From an uncultured Erwinia sp. (GTDB lineage Bacteria > Pseudomonadota > Gammaproteobacteria > Enterobacterales > Enterobacteriaceae), in the NCBI GenBank assembly GCA_913775305.1, contig CAJYIY010000084.1:1-64000 (forward strand): a DNA stretch of 64,000 nucleotides. The letters run 5' to 3'. The translations under genes and the position numbers were made by a program. Shown piece after piece: positions 41,060 to 50,073 of this stretch; position 1 is the stretch's first letter, and each line of letters begins with the position of its first letter. The notes beneath the pieces are model-generated. The model did not search any database, was not told where the DNA came from, and worked only from the letters and a program-made list of their open reading frames with translations.

Positions 41060-42892
41060 GTGTCTACGGCAGCAGTAATCAATAATGAAACGCTGGCAGA
41101 GCGGGTACTTCGCGATACCTTCGGCTATCAGCAGTTTCGTCCGGGACAGCAAACGATTATTCAGGCATCACTCGACGGACGTGACTGTCTGGTTGTTATG
41201 CCGACTGGTGGCGGAAAATCACTGTGTTATCAGATCCCTGCGCTGGTTCGCGACGGGTTAACGCTTGTAGTATCACCGCTGATTTCACTGATGAAAGACC
41301 AGGTTGACCAGCTGCTGGCGAACGGCGTGTCTGCCGCCTGCCTTAATTCCACGCAGAGCCGTGAACAGCAGCAGGAAGTGATGGCGGGTTGCCGCAGCGG
41401 TAAAGTGCGCATGCTGTACATTGCCCCTGAGCGGTTGATGATGGATAACTTTCTTGATCAGTTGACGCACTGGAATCCGGCCATGCTGGCGGTGGACGAA
41501 GCACACTGTATTTCACAGTGGGGACATGACTTCCGTCCCGAATATGGTGCGCTTGGCCAGCTCAGGCAGCGGCTCCCTAATGTACCGGTAATGGCACTGA
41601 CCGCCACCGCCGATGAAACCACACGTAACGATATTGTCAGGCTGCTGCAGTTAAACGATCCTCTCATTCAGATCAGCAGCTTTGATCGTCCTAATATTCG
41701 CTACACGCTGGTAGAAAAATTTAAACCTACCGAACAGCTGTTGCGCTATGTGCAGGAACAGCGCGGAACGTGCGGCATTATTTACTGCAACAGCCGCGCA
41801 AAGGTGGAAGATACCGCTGCCCGCCTGCAAAGTCGGGGGTTAAGCGTGGGTGCGTATCATGCCGGCATGGACAATGCCCAGCGCGCGCATGTTCAGGAAG
41901 CTTTCCAGCGTGATGATTTACAGATCGTGGTGGCCACCGTGGCGTTTGGCATGGGGATTAATAAACCTAACGTGCGTTTTGTGGTGCATTTTGATATTCC
42001 GCGCAATATTGAATCCTACTATCAGGAAACCGGCCGCGCCGGTCGTGATGGCCTGCCTGCGGAAGCTCTGCTGCTCTACGATCCGGCAGATATGGCCTGG
42101 CTACGCCGTTGTCTTGAAGAAAAAGCGCCGGGGCAGCTTCAGGATATTGAGCGCCACAAGCTCAATGCGATGGGCGCATTTGCCGAAGCACAAACCTGTC
42201 GTCGTCTGGTCCTGCTGAACTACTTCGGCGAGGGGCGCCAGCAGGCCTGTGGAAACTGCGATATCTGTCTCGATCCGCCACGCCGTTATGATGGGCTGGT
42301 GGAGGCGCAGAAGGCGCTTTCCTGCATTTATCGCGTCGGGCAGCGTTTCGGTATGGGATATATTGTGGAAATCCTGCGTGGGGCAAATAATCAGCGTATT
42401 CGCGATATGCAACACGACAAGCTGCCGGTATACGGTATTGGCCGGGAACACAGTAATGAACACTGGACCAGCGTACTGCGCCAACTGATCCACCTGGGCC
42501 TGGTGACCCAAAACATCGCGATGTATTCGGCGCTCCAGCTGACGGAAGCGGCACGGCCAATCTTACGCGGTGAAATGCCGCTGATGCTGGCGGTACCCAG
42601 GATGGTGACGGCAAAACCGCGCAGCAGCAGCCCGAAATCATGGGGCGGGAATTACGATCGTAAGCTGTTTGGTAAACTGCGTAAGCTGCGTAAAGCGATT
42701 GCCGATGAGGACAACATTCCGCCTTATGTGGTGTTCAGCGATGCGTCACTGATTGAAATGTCCGAGCAAATGCCGCTGACGGCCTCAGAAATGCTGAGTA
42801 TCAACGGCGTGGGTCATAAGAAGCTGGAGCGCTTTGGCAGACCGTTCCTGCTGATGATTAAGGATCACGTTGACGGCGTCGATGAAGATTAA
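41060..42892 (+). CDS. recQ: ATP-dependent DNA helicase RecQ
   Basis: The protein has 610 residues (E. coli 609). It is a 3'-to-5' helicase of the RecF recombination pathway. Walker A is [11 protein letters not shown], the DEAH box and aromatic loop [18 protein letters not shown], and motif [12 protein letters not shown]. The zinc ligands are in [13 protein letters not shown] plus CGNCDIC; the winged-helix and the C-terminal HRDC domain (about 530-605) follow. The start is GTG 41060 with GGGGA upstream. Confidence 0.97.
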   Translation: MSTAAVINNETLAERVLRDTFGYQQFRPGQQTIIQASLDGRDCLVVMPTGGGKSLCYQIPALVRDGLTLVVSPLISLMKDQVDQLLANGVSAACLNSTQSREQQQEVMAGCRSGKVRMLYIAPERLMMDNFLDQLTHWNPAMLAVDEAHCISQWGHDFRPEYGALGQLRQRLPNVPVMALTATADETTRNDIVRLLQLNDPLIQISSFDRPNIRYTLVEKFKPTEQLLRYVQEQRGTCGIIYCNSRAKVEDTAARLQSRGLSVGAYHAGMDNAQRAHVQEAFQRDDLQIVVATVAFGMGINKPNVRFVVHFDIPRNIESYYQETGRAGRDGLPAEALLLYDPADMAWLRRCLEEKAPGQLQDIERHKLNAMGAFAEAQTCRRLVLLNYFGEGRQQACGNCDICLDPPRRYDGLVEAQKALSCIYRVGQRFGMGYIVEILRGANNQRIRDMQHDKLPVYGIGREHSNEHWTSVLRQLIHLGLVTQNIAMYSALQLTEAARPILRGEMPLMLAVPRMVTAKPRSSSPKSWGGNYDRKLFGKLRKLRKAIADEDNIPPYVVFSDASLIEMSEQMPLTASEMLSINGVGHKKLERFGRPFLLMIKDHVDGVDED

Positions 42893-42904
42893 TCGTTGCG
42901 TACC

Positions 42905-42929
42905 CGGGCCGAAAAACCGGCCCGTCTCT
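42905..42929. terminator. Terminator between convergent recQ and rhtB
   Basis: CGGGCCG / CGGCCCG forms a GC-rich stem with an A-rich loop, followed by TCTCTT. The T-run is imperfect. It ends one base before the rhtB stop. Confidence 0.65.
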
Positions 42930-43553
42930 TCAGGCAATACGTCTCGCCGATGCCAGCAGTGCTCCCACTGCCATAAACAGACCACCAAATATCCGGTTTA
43001 ACAGCTTCATTTGCTGCGGGCCTTTTATCCATACGGCAATGCGCGTAGCCAGCGTGGCGTAGCCAATCATCACAATAATATCGACCATGACCGTCGTCAC
43101 ACCCAGGACCAGATACTGTATCGCCTGGGGCTGATGCGGGATGATAAACTGGGGAAACAGCGCGGCAAGAAATACGATGCTTTTCGGATTGGTCAGGTTA
43201 ACCAGAACCGCTCGCTGGAACAGCTTGCGTCGCGGCATCGCCTTCGCCACGGCGTTCAGATCGATTGCGCCGGCAGAACGCCACTGCTGAATGCCCAGCC
43301 AGACCAGATAGGCAGCACCTGCCCATTTCAGGATCTCAAATGCCAGTAGAGACTGTGAAAACAGTGCACCCAGCCCGATACCAACCAGCACAATATGCAG
43401 TGACAGCCCGACCTGAAGCCCGCTAATCGAGGCTACAGCACCTCGATAGCCATGGCTGATGCCGGTGCTCATCGTGTTGATTGCGCCAGAGCCCGGTGAA
43501 AGACTTAAAATGCAGGTTGTGACCAGGTAAGTCAGCCACCATTCGATAGTCAT
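42930..43553 (-). CDS. rhtB: Homoserine/homoserine lactone exporter RhtB (LysE family)
   Basis: The protein has 207 residues and six membrane spans, with the LysE/RhtB signature [21 protein letters not shown] and [18 protein letters not shown]. The open frame extends upstream, but [10 protein letters not shown] at 43553 is the family start. In E. coli the paralogue rhtC lies next to it; here recQ is the immediate neighbour. Confidence 0.94.
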   Translation of the reverse strand: MTIEWWLTYLVTTCILSLSPGSGAINTMSTGISHGYRGAVASISGLQVGLSLHIVLVGIGLGALFSQSLLAFEILKWAGAAYLVWLGIQQWRSAGAIDLNAVAKAMPRRKLFQRAVLVNLTNPKSIVFLAALFPQFIIPHQPQAIQYLVLGVTTVMVDIIVMIGYATLATRIAVWIKGPQQMKLLNRIFGGLFMAVGALLASARRIA

Positions 43554-43664
43554 GGGTAAAGCTCCCGTAGAACGCTCAATTGTGACACAATACGTGATTG
43601 TTGAACGTTGTGCTATGGGTAACAATGGCCTCGCTGAATGGTAAAACATCTTCCAGGAAAAAGT

Positions 43665-44660
43665 ATGATGGAGCATCGTAAACCAGACTGGTTGACGCGT
43701 GAGCAGTCCTTTGCAGCCTTTGCAACCGGCCCACTCCTGAGGTTCTGGCAGCAGCGAGAAGAGGATGAATTTGCCGGCGTTGGCAACGTAGCCATTCGCT
43801 ATGTGCGTTTTATCTCCCCACAACATGACAAAGTAATATTGCTCTGTCCCGGTCGTATTGAAAGCTATGTGAAATATCCCGAGCTGGCTTACGACCTCTT
43901 TCACTGCGGTTATGATGTGATCGTTGTTGATCATCGTGGACAGGGACGATCGGGCCGTCTGCTACAGGATTCGCATCGTGGACACGTGGCGGTTTTTGAG
44001 GACTACGTTGATGATCTTGAAACGCTGTATTTAAAAGAGGTCGTTGCACGTCATTATCGCCACCGTTACGCCCTGGCTCATTCCATGGGAGGTGCGATCC
44101 TCACACTGATGCTGGCGCGCCAGCCTTCGGCATTTGATGCGGCGGCATTAGTCGCACCGATGTTTGGCATTACGCTACCGATGCCGCAGTGGATGGCCCA
44201 CCGGATCCTGGACTGGACGGAAAAACGTCCAACGGTCAGTGAAAGTTACGCGATCGGCACCGGGAAATGGCGCCCGCGCCCGTTTTCCCTTAATCACCTG
44301 ACCCACAGCCGCGAGCGCTATCGCCGCAATCTGCGCTTTTATGCCGACGATCCCGGGCTCCGCGTCGGCGGACCAACCTATCACTGGGTCAGGGAAAGCG
44401 TGCTGGCGGGGCAGATGATTCTGCAGCAGGCAGCGCATATCTCAACTCCGCTGCTGCTGTTACAGGCGGAAGAGGATAACGTGGTCGATAATAAAGCGCA
44501 GGATCTTTTTTGCCAGGCGATGGTCGCTGCCGGACAGCCCTGTGAAGGCGGTGCGCCACACGTTATCGCGGGCGCTCGCCACGAAATACTGTTTGAGAAA
44601 GACAGTATGCGGGCGGAGGCGCTGGAAACGATTGCGGCATTCTTCTGTCGTCATCCCTGA
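43665..44660 (+). CDS. pldB: Lysophospholipase L2
   Basis: The protein has 331 residues (E. coli 340), an alpha/beta-hydrolase. The nucleophile serine is in [12 protein letters not shown]; the loop [12 protein letters not shown] and the late histidine in [14 protein letters not shown] complete the set. It deacylates lysophospholipids at the inner membrane, downstream of PldA activity. The ATG pair at 43665/43668 lies about eight bases after AGGA. It is divergent from rhtB. Confidence 0.94.
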   Translation: MMEHRKPDWLTREQSFAAFATGPLLRFWQQREEDEFAGVGNVAIRYVRFISPQHDKVILLCPGRIESYVKYPELAYDLFHCGYDVIVVDHRGQGRSGRLLQDSHRGHVAVFEDYVDDLETLYLKEVVARHYRHRYALAHSMGGAILTLMLARQPSAFDAAALVAPMFGITLPMPQWMAHRILDWTEKRPTVSESYAIGTGKWRPRPFSLNHLTHSRERYRRNLRFYADDPGLRVGGPTYHWVRESVLAGQMILQQAAHISTPLLLLQAEEDNVVDNKAQDLFCQAMVAAGQPCEGGAPHVIAGARHEILFEKDSMRAEALETIAAFFCRHP

Positions 44661-44729
44661 TGAATCGCTCTGTGAGCTTTACGTTACCAGATGGGCTCTA
44701 CCCGTTAAATGATATTAACCAGAGGTTTT

Positions 44730-45530
44730 ATGTATCGCATTGTTGCTTCAGATTTGGATGGCACGCTGTTATCTCCCGATCACACGCTTTCCCCTTATGC
44801 CCGCGAAACCCTGCAGCTGCTGAACCGCAAGGGGATCCACTTTATTTTTGCTACCGGCCGCCATTACATTGACGTTGCGCAGATGCGCGACAGCCTCGGC
44901 ATTAATGCCTTTATGATCACCTCCAATGGCGCACGCGTGCACAACACTGCCGGTGAACTGGTATTCAGCCACAACCTGGATGAAGATATCGCCCGCGAAC
45001 TGTTTGCTATACAACACAGCAACCCCGACATCTATACCAACATCTATCGTGATGAAGAGTGGTTTTTGAACCGCCACCGCCCCGATGAAATGGATTTTTT
45101 CAAGGAATCTGATTTCAACTACCAGATTTACCGCCCAGGCGAACTGCCGACGGATGGCATCAGCAAAGTCTTCTTTACCTGTAATGAACCAGAGCTACTG
45201 GTTCCCCTGGAGCTGGCGCTGACTGCGCGATGGGGTGACAGAGTCAATGTCAGCTTCTCGCTACCTACCTGCTTAGAGGTGATGGCCGGCGGGGTCTCTA
45301 AAGGACATGCGCTGGATGCAGTATCGCAGACTTTGGGCTCATCTTTAGAAGAGTGCATTGCGTTTGGTGACGGGATGAATGACAAAGAGATGCTGAGTAT
45401 GGCGGGAAAAGGATGCATCATGGATAACGCCCATCAGCGACTGAAAGATTTGCTGCCGGAACTGGAAATCATTGGATCTAATGCCGATGAAGCAGTGCCG
45501 AAAAGGTTACGTGCTCTGTTTGGTGTGTAA
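44730..45530 (+). CDS. yigL: Cof-type HAD phosphatase YigL (pyridoxal phosphate / sugar phosphatase)
   Basis: The protein has 266 residues, the E. coli length. HAD motif I is SDLDGTLLSPDH, motif III the lysine in VSKGHALDAV, and motif IV FGDGMNDKEMLSMA; the cap is of the Cof (C2) type. The E. coli enzyme dephosphorylates PLP and phosphosugars, and SgrS stabilises its mRNA during sugar-phosphate stress. The start MYRIVASDLDG at 44730 was chosen over 44709. It is the last backbone gene before the accessory islet; yigM, its E. coli neighbour, is absent. Confidence 0.95.
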   Translation: MYRIVASDLDGTLLSPDHTLSPYARETLQLLNRKGIHFIFATGRHYIDVAQMRDSLGINAFMITSNGARVHNTAGELVFSHNLDEDIARELFAIQHSNPDIYTNIYRDEEWFLNRHRPDEMDFFKESDFNYQIYRPGELPTDGISKVFFTCNEPELLVPLELALTARWGDRVNVSFSLPTCLEVMAGGVSKGHALDAVSQTLGSSLEECIAFGDGMNDKEMLSMAGKGCIMDNAHQRLKDLLPELEIIGSNADEAVPKRLRALFGV

Positions 45531-45580
45531 ACGATCTGATTTTTAATCGTTGTAGTTTCAGTCTGGATTATCTATTCATC

Positions 45581-45620
45581 ACCAGGAAATAGGAGTTATT
45601 TCCTGGTTGTTACTTTTTCT
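45581..45620 (+). terminator. Intrinsic terminator of pldB-yigL
   Basis: The 10-bp stem ACCAGGAAAT / ATTTCCTGGT has a 7-base loop and is followed by TGTTACTTTTTCTT. Confidence 0.85.
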
Positions 45621-45805
45621 TCCTACTCGCGCAACCAGGGGGTTTAATAGCCAGCTTTGATTAAAAAATCGAATTTTTATTTTATAGGTTTAAGCCATTC
45701 CGAAACTTACAAGCCTCACTGAATGAGATTTTTTTGATGCCTGTCGATTTTTCACGGCGATAGAAAGTTAATACTGTTCACTAATGCTAAATTACGACTG
45801 CCTGT

Positions 45806-46201
45806 CTACAGTTGTATGTCAGCTATCGGCGCATAACTTTTCTCTGCATCATTATTATTGATGTCCTGGTTTGAATTCAAAAAGAATTTATTAAAGCATA
45901 ATCCATAACGGTGGATGGTCATGATCAGGTCGTTGGGGAAACCATGCTTAGCTAGAAGCGAACGGGTTTGGAAAACTAACTGGTTATAGTTTTTTTCTTT
46001 TGAGCTCGAGGGATTTCTTCCCCAGATGTTTTGAATAATTTTCTCTTTCTCAATGATTTCATTCATCAGGCAAAGAATTAGAATTCGCTGGTTTTTACTC
46101 ACCTTAGCCATAATGTCAGTATCTTTTATTATCAAGTACTTCTCTTTTAGGAGGAGTTTTCCATTTTCATATTTAACCATTCTTGGATCCAGATTAATCA
46201 T
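45806..46201 (-). CDS. Small ToxR/OmpR-type winged-helix protein, no membrane span
   Basis: I do not recognise a named gene. The protein has 131 residues. Residues about 35-108 have the pattern of an OmpR/ToxR/CadC winged helix: NQRILILCLMNEIIEKEK, then IIQNIWGR, a recognition helix YNQLVFQTRSLLAKHG, and the wing NDLIMTIHRYGLCFN. It has no receiver and no transmembrane segment; the tail is Asn-rich. Base composition is AT-rich and unlike the neighbours, a sign of transfer. It is divergent from a related protein at 46541. It is probably a local regulator of the islet, which is inference. Confidence 0.72.
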   Translation of the reverse strand: MINLDPRMVKYENGKLLLKEKYLIIKDTDIMAKVSKNQRILILCLMNEIIEKEKIIQNIWGRNPSSSKEKNYNQLVFQTRSLLAKHGFPNDLIMTIHRYGLCFNKFFLNSNQDINNNDAEKSYAPIADIQL

Positions 46202-46540
46202 CGCTATATTCTCTTTTGGTAAACAGATATATATGACTTACAAAGAGAGACTCTTTGCTAAATTGTCATGCTAATTAGAGAAAGTATATTATTTGTAAGG
46301 CATTAATAGGAGCATATAATTCATTATTTGTGATTTATAGGTTTTTATCCTGTTTGTAATTGGTTTATTAGTTTTATGTCTCGAATTTTAAGGCGGTTGT
46401 ATTGGTCGCTTGTAAAGGAATAGTGGCTTTTTTAGTGTTATTTTATTGCATTATCATGACAGAAAACTGTCCTTCTCGATTTTTAATGGGGCGTTTCGTT
46501 TATATAATCAGGTCTTTGAGTAAGTTACTTAATAGATGAA
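46202..46540. other. 339-bp AT-rich gap between two divergent winged-helix genes
   Basis: This region is markedly AT-rich. It contains the 17-bp dyad CAAAGAG-AGA-CTCTTTG at 46241-46257, 40 bp upstream of the minus-strand start, and a perfect -10 TATAAT at 46503-46508, about 33 bp before the plus-strand gene. No protein gene is visible. Its composition would suit H-NS binding, which is inference. Confidence 0.55.
46241..46257. promoter_or_regulatory. Dyad CAAAGAG-AGA-CTCTTTG, candidate operator
   Basis: Perfect 7-bp arms with a 3-bp centre lie in the 5' leader region of the minus-strand regulator. They could be an operator for one of the two winged-helix proteins or an mRNA hairpin. The sequence alone does not decide. 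Confidence 0.45.
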
Positions 46541-46849
46541 ATGTTAAAATACAATGGCTGCGAAGGAACGTTGTATTTTTTGGATGGCAGCATCGATATA
46601 CTAACCTTTAGCCGGCTCGCGAATGATTTGTTATTAATAATGGGTAAAAACAATGACAATCCATTGGGAAAAGAACATATATTAAACGAATTGTGGGCTA
46701 AAGGAGGTTTGGCATGCTCTGGTAACAACCTGAATGTTTATAAACCGATATTGCATAAAGTGCTGGTCAGTTTGGGTTTTTCTGACTTAATGTTTACCAT
46801 TTCTCGCGATGAGTTTATGTTTAATTCAGAGCTTGATTTTAAAAAATAA
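46541..46849 (+). CDS. Small ToxR/CadC-type winged-helix protein, no membrane span
   Basis: No named gene is recognised. The protein has 102 residues. Residues about 25-95 fit the CadC/ToxR/MarT DNA-binding domain: LGKEHILNELWAKGG, then CSGNNLNVYKPILHKVLVSLG, and the wing SDLMFTISRDEFMFN. MarT-type regulators continue into a membrane span and periplasmic domain; this one stops after the wing. The ribosome site is poor. A FidL-like gene follows on the same strand, as fidL follows marT in Salmonella. It may be a complete stand-alone domain or a truncated regulator. Confidence 0.7.
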   Translation: MLKYNGCEGTLYFLDGSIDILTFSRLANDLLLIMGKNNDNPLGKEHILNELWAKGGLACSGNNLNVYKPILHKVLVSLGFSDLMFTISRDEFMFNSELDFKK

Positions 46850-46944
46850 CTCCGTTGCTGTTATTTTATGAATCACAAAGTGAGTTTGTTAGCATTTTTT
46901 AAATTATCATGCATTTTTTTTCTTTTGTTGGGATGGTGAAATTC

Positions 46945-47386
46945 ATGGGGTCGCGAAACGTTACCCATGCTGGCTGGTAGTGATTATTCTCTCACTGGGC
47001 ATTCTCTGGTTTTTTAGCGCGGATACAAGGCGCAGTTTTACCTGCAGGGCGCAGCTGGCCGTTGAACTTTCGTTCAGCCAGTGTGACAGCAGAAATCTGC
47101 TCGACCTGTTTATCGCGATGAACGGCGATGGAGAAGGCTATTTAATGCTATCGGGTAAGACTGGATGTCAGGATAAGACAGTCGTTGCCAACGATATTTT
47201 AGATTTCGACAAAGAGAGTGAAGAGAGAGTTTATGATCTGCATGTGCGCAAAAAACTGCGTTGATCGGCAGGATACTTCCTCAGTTCAGCGGGGATGACG
47301 TCATGATCAGAATCAGAAGGCTCGATCATCGGAGATATCTTGTTGCTACTGATAACCCTCGATTGCAGGTGTGCAAATCGGTGTAA
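46945..47386 (+). pseudogene. FidL-like membrane protein gene with two apparent frameshifts
   Basis: The gene reads in three frame segments. ATG 46945, with GGTGA five bases upstream, must gain one base in the G4 run at 46947-46950 to enter the main frame, where KRYPCWLVVIILSLGILWFF gives a positively flanked membrane span. The main frame continues with SFTCRAQLAVE and YLMLSGKTGC and meets TGA at 47262-47264. Gaining one base in the A6 run at 47250-47255 leads into a tail ILPQFSGDD...RYLVATDNPRLQVCKSV ending at TAA 47384. The repaired protein of about 147 residues has FidL-like architecture. As written only 46980-47264 (94 codons, GTG start) is open. Confidence 0.68.
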
Positions 47387-47396
47387 CTGGATAATA

Positions 47397-47420
47397 AGTA
47401 GCGGGAAGACTCCCGCTACT
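47397..47420. terminator. Hairpin between the FidL-like gene and convergent glpT
   Basis: The perfect 10-bp stem AGTAGCGGGA / TCCCGCTACT has an AGAC loop. It is followed by CACGTTTTAA on plus and by TATTATCC on minus, so it may terminate either transcript. Confidence 0.75.
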
Positions 47421-47430
47421 CACGTTTTAA

Positions 47431-48777
47431 TTACTGAGCATTCAACTTTTGCTTATGTTTCTTTTCACTCATCATGGTCATCGCAAGCAGAATAACGGCC
47501 AGTACACACCCGCCGATCATGACCATAAAACCGCCGTCCCATCCAAAGAAATCAACGGTGTAACCAACAATCGCGCTGGCGGCAACAGAACCCCCCAGAT
47601 AGCCAAAGAGGCCGGTAAAGCCAGCGGCAGTGCCGGCCGCCTTTTTCGGAGCCAGTTCCAGAGCGTGCAGGCCGATCAGCATCACAGGACCATAAATCAG
47701 AAAACCAATCACCATCATACAGGCCATATCCACGCCAGGATTCCCTGCCGGGTTCATCCAGTAGACGATGGTCGCGATGGTCACAAGGGTCATAAAGAAT
47801 ACGCCGGTAGCACCGCGGTTACCTTTGAATACCTTATCTGACATCCAGCCGCACAGCAGGGTGCCTGGAATACCCGCATACTCGTAGAAGAAGTACGCCC
47901 ACGAGGATTTATCCAGCGTGAAGTGTTTAACCTCTTTCAGGTAGGTCGGTGACCAGTCAAGGACGCCATAGCGCAGCAGATAGACAAACACGTTTGCCAG
48001 CGCGATGTACCACAGCAGTTTGTTCGGCAGAATGTACTGTGTAAAAATCTGTTTTGCCGTCAGTTCTGTTTCATGCTTTGCATCATAGTCCGGCGGATAA
48101 TCGTTTTTATACTCTTCAATCGGAGGCAGACCACAAGATTGTGGCGTATCGCGCATCAAAGCAAAAGCGAAAATCGCAATCAGAATGGCGGCGAATGCCG
48201 GCATGTAAAGTGCGGCTTTCCAGTCGTTAAACCAGGCCATACCAAGCAGGAACAGTAGCGGAGGAATACCGCCGCCAACGTTATGCGCGCAGTTCCACAC
48301 GGAAACAATACCACCACGCTCTTTCTGCGACCACCAGTGAACCATTGTGCGGCCACACGGTGGCCAACCCATGCCCTGGAACCATCCACACAGGAACAGC
48401 AGAACGAACATCACCATGATGCTGGATGTGGCCCAGGGGACAAAACCCATGAACAGCATAACCAACGCGGCAAGAATCAGTCCGGCAGGCAGGAATACGC
48501 GGGGATTTGAACGGTCAGAAACCGAACCCATGATAAATTTGGAAAATCCGTAAGCTATTGATATACCTGACAAGGCGAATCCTAAATCGCCACGTGAAAA
48601 ACCCTGTTCGACCAGATAAGGCATTGCCAGCGCGAAGTTTTTACGCACCAGATAATAAGCGGCGTAACCGAAGAAGATTCCCAGAAAAATCTGCCAGCGC
48701 AGTTTACGGTACAGTGGATCAACGCGGCTGTCATCAACGCGGGGCTGATGTGCTGCGGGTTTAAAAATACTTAACAT
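47431..48777 (-). CDS. glpT: Glycerol-3-phosphate:phosphate antiporter
   Basis: The protein has 448 residues (E. coli 452), twelve membrane spans, organophosphate:phosphate antiporter family of the MFS. Conserved pieces are [19 protein letters not shown], the substrate arginine region, [15 protein letters not shown] and [18 protein letters not shown]. GlpT also admits fosfomycin. The start MLSIFKPAA at 48777 has GGGGA upstream; an in-frame ATG at 48789 adds four residues. E. coli glpT is followed by glpQ and faces glpABC; here both neighbours are missing. Confidence 0.97.
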   Translation of the reverse strand: MLSIFKPAAHQPRVDDSRVDPLYRKLRWQIFLGIFFGYAAYYLVRKNFALAMPYLVEQGFSRGDLGFALSGISIAYGFSKFIMGSVSDRSNPRVFLPAGLILAALVMLFMGFVPWATSSIMVMFVLLFLCGWFQGMGWPPCGRTMVHWWSQKERGGIVSVWNCAHNVGGGIPPLLFLLGMAWFNDWKAALYMPAFAAILIAIFAFALMRDTPQSCGLPPIEEYKNDYPPDYDAKHETELTAKQIFTQYILPNKLLWYIALANVFVYLLRYGVLDWSPTYLKEVKHFTLDKSSWAYFFYEYAGIPGTLLCGWMSDKVFKGNRGATGVFFMTLVTIATIVYWMNPAGNPGVDMACMMVIGFLIYGPVMLIGLHALELAPKKAAGTAAGFTGLFGYLGGSVAASAIVGYTVDFFGWDGGFMVMIGGCVLAVILLAMTMMSEKKHKQKLNAQ

Positions 48778-48854
48778 TACGGTCCCCATGGCTCAGGTAA
48801 CAACATTCACGCCAGGCTGAGAAGAAATGCAAACAGTGTCCCTGGTTATGGCAA

Positions 48855-48871
48855 ATGTTCCATTTCGAAAG
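48855..48871. promoter_or_regulatory. Possible GlpR operator upstream of glpT
   Basis: ATGTTC-N5-CGAAAG resembles the GlpR operator core (ATGTTCG..A.CGAACAT) in both half-sites. A second partial match, TTTTCGAATAAAG, lies at 48883-48895. Position 78-94 bp upstream of the start suits repression of glpT by GlpR. Confidence 0.5.
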
Positions 48872-48992
48872 CAGCGTGGCGATTTTCGAATAAAGTGGTT
48901 GTGAATACGTGCGCAAATGTTACATCTTTATGACGTTATGGCTATATCTTCATCATTAAATGTGGTTGTATTTTCGTATGCGAACTATGATT

Positions 48993-49008
48993 TGTGATTG
49001 ATATCACA
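48993..49008. promoter_or_regulatory. CRP site upstream of glpT
   Basis: TGTGATTGATATCACA is a perfect TGTGA-N6-TCACA. It lies about 216 bp upstream of the glpT start, within a 727-bp gap whose only other downstream gene on this strand is glpT, so cAMP-CRP activation of glpT is likely. Confidence 0.8.
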
Positions 49009-49296
49009 TTAAAGCGGCTATCTGCTCTCGTTTTTAAATTTTTGATGGTCAGGTTCTGAATGGAGAGTAACTCAACGCGTGTTCAATATTTCCATAAAAA
49101 AAAGAGGGGATTAAGTTGAATTGCGAAGCGTCAGGATAAAGACAAAAAATCTGGTTGAGTTTAAACCCGATCGCTTAAAAATTAACTTGTTGATATTTAG
49201 GTTTAAATTAAAACGCCGCTTTTCACGGACGCAATACGAGCGTCAAGAACAGAAGGCGACAACATCATCACCAATATTAATAAGGTTAATGGATTT

Positions 49297-49336
49297 CTTA
49301 ACAATAATCAGAGAGATCTCTCTATGGCCTGTTAAG
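49297..49336. repeat. Concentric inverted repeat
   Basis: CTTAACA at 49297-49303 and TGTTAAG at 49330-49336 flank the perfect 14-bp palindrome AGAGAGATCTCTCT (49310-49323). The outer and inner arms share the same centre, with 6-bp non-complementary spacers on each side. The function is unknown: operator or cruciform. Confidence 0.6.
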
Positions 49337-49465
49337 GTTAACCTGATCTTGCATCCTCTCTGACGGTATCTTCTATGCGCAGACTTCCCGCGTTGATTAA
49401 AAAGCTCAACAAATAAGAGTCTCAGATCGCACCGGAGAAACGATTGTTTAATAATATTAAGAAAC

Positions 49466-49486
49466 TAACGCCTGATTAAGGCGTTA
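49466..49486. terminator. Likely terminator downstream of yehS
   Basis: TAACGCCT-GATTA-AGGCGTTA lies 19 bp past the yehS stop. Read on the minus strand it is followed by GTTTCTTAA; on plus by ATTTATT. The direction is uncertain. Confidence 0.6.
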
Positions 49487-49504
49487 ATTTATTAATAAAC
49501 AATG

Positions 49505-49975
49505 TTATTTTTTTGCCGGGCGAATTTTCATTGCCAGGCCCTTAAGGAAGTTTCGAAGAATTTGATCGCCGCACTCACGATAGTTTTTATGACCCGGCTT
49601 GCGGAAAATAGCGCCAATTTCTGAGGGGCCTACCGCAAAATCGGCGTTTTTCAGCAGCTCAATGATGTCAGTGGTTTTTAAGTCGAAGGCGACGCGAAGC
49701 TTTTTCATGATGATGTTATTAGTCATCTTACGCTCAATGGAAGGCACTGGTGCATCTTCGCTCTTGCCGCGACGTTCAAAAATCAGACCGTTGAGAAAAT
49801 ACCCCATAATGACATCCGGACAAGGGCGATAGCCTGGCTCATCTTCTTTTTTCAGGAAGCTGTGAATCTCCGCTTCGGCCACTTCGCTCTCTGCCAGCGC
49901 CAGAATGCTCACTACTTTTGCATCGCTCAAATCCAGCATGTAGCGCACACTGCGCAGGACATCATTATTGGTCAT
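49505..49975 (-). CDS. yehS: DUF1456 family protein YehS
   Basis: The protein has 156 residues, the E. coli length, made of two DUF1456 repeats (NNDVLRSVRYMLDLSD... and NNIIMKKLRVAFDLKTTD...), each ending near YRPCPDVIMGYFLNGL or YRECGDQILRNFLKGLA. The function is unknown. ATG 49975 has GAGAG about six bases upstream; a GTG at 49981 is the alternative. In E. coli yehS lies elsewhere, so its place next to metR is another rearrangement. Confidence 0.92.
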   Translation of the reverse strand: MTNNDVLRSVRYMLDLSDAKVVSILALAESEVAEAEIHSFLKKEDEPGYRPCPDVIMGYFLNGLIFERRGKSEDAPVPSIERKMTNNIIMKKLRVAFDLKTTDIIELLKNADFAVGPSEIGAIFRKPGHKNYRECGDQILRNFLKGLAMKIRPAKK

Positions 49976-50073
49976 AAACACTCTCTTGGTTAAAACTGTT
50001 GCAGTGAGCGCATTATAAGAGCCAATTGAGCGGTTAGACAGGAAAAACCGCCAGCCTTTATCGGCGAAAGACT

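Larger units (their letters stand above)
48778..49504. other. 727-bp glpT-yehS gap with regulatory sites, no convincing gene
   Basis: The part near glpT holds the GlpR-like and CRP sites. The middle part is AT-rich; an 80-codon frame at 49121-49363 (TTG start) lacks a ribosome site and protein-like character. A concentric 40-bp dyad lies at 49297-49336 and a terminator-like hairpin at 49466-49486. Confidence 0.6.

Noticed and set aside
40807..41085. 92-codon frame upstream of recQ
   Set aside because: No ribosome site or protein-like features; it overlaps a hairpin and the recQ start.
47250..47264. Programmed -1 frameshift in the FidL-like gene
   Set aside because: The A6 run is read AAA AAA CTG, not the A-AAA-AAC phase needed for efficient tandem slippage, and no downstream stimulator hairpin is evident. 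A mutation or sequencing error is simpler.
49121..49363. 80-codon frame upstream of yehS
   Set aside because: TTG start without ribosome site, very basic AT-driven composition, and it overlaps the 40-bp dyad.
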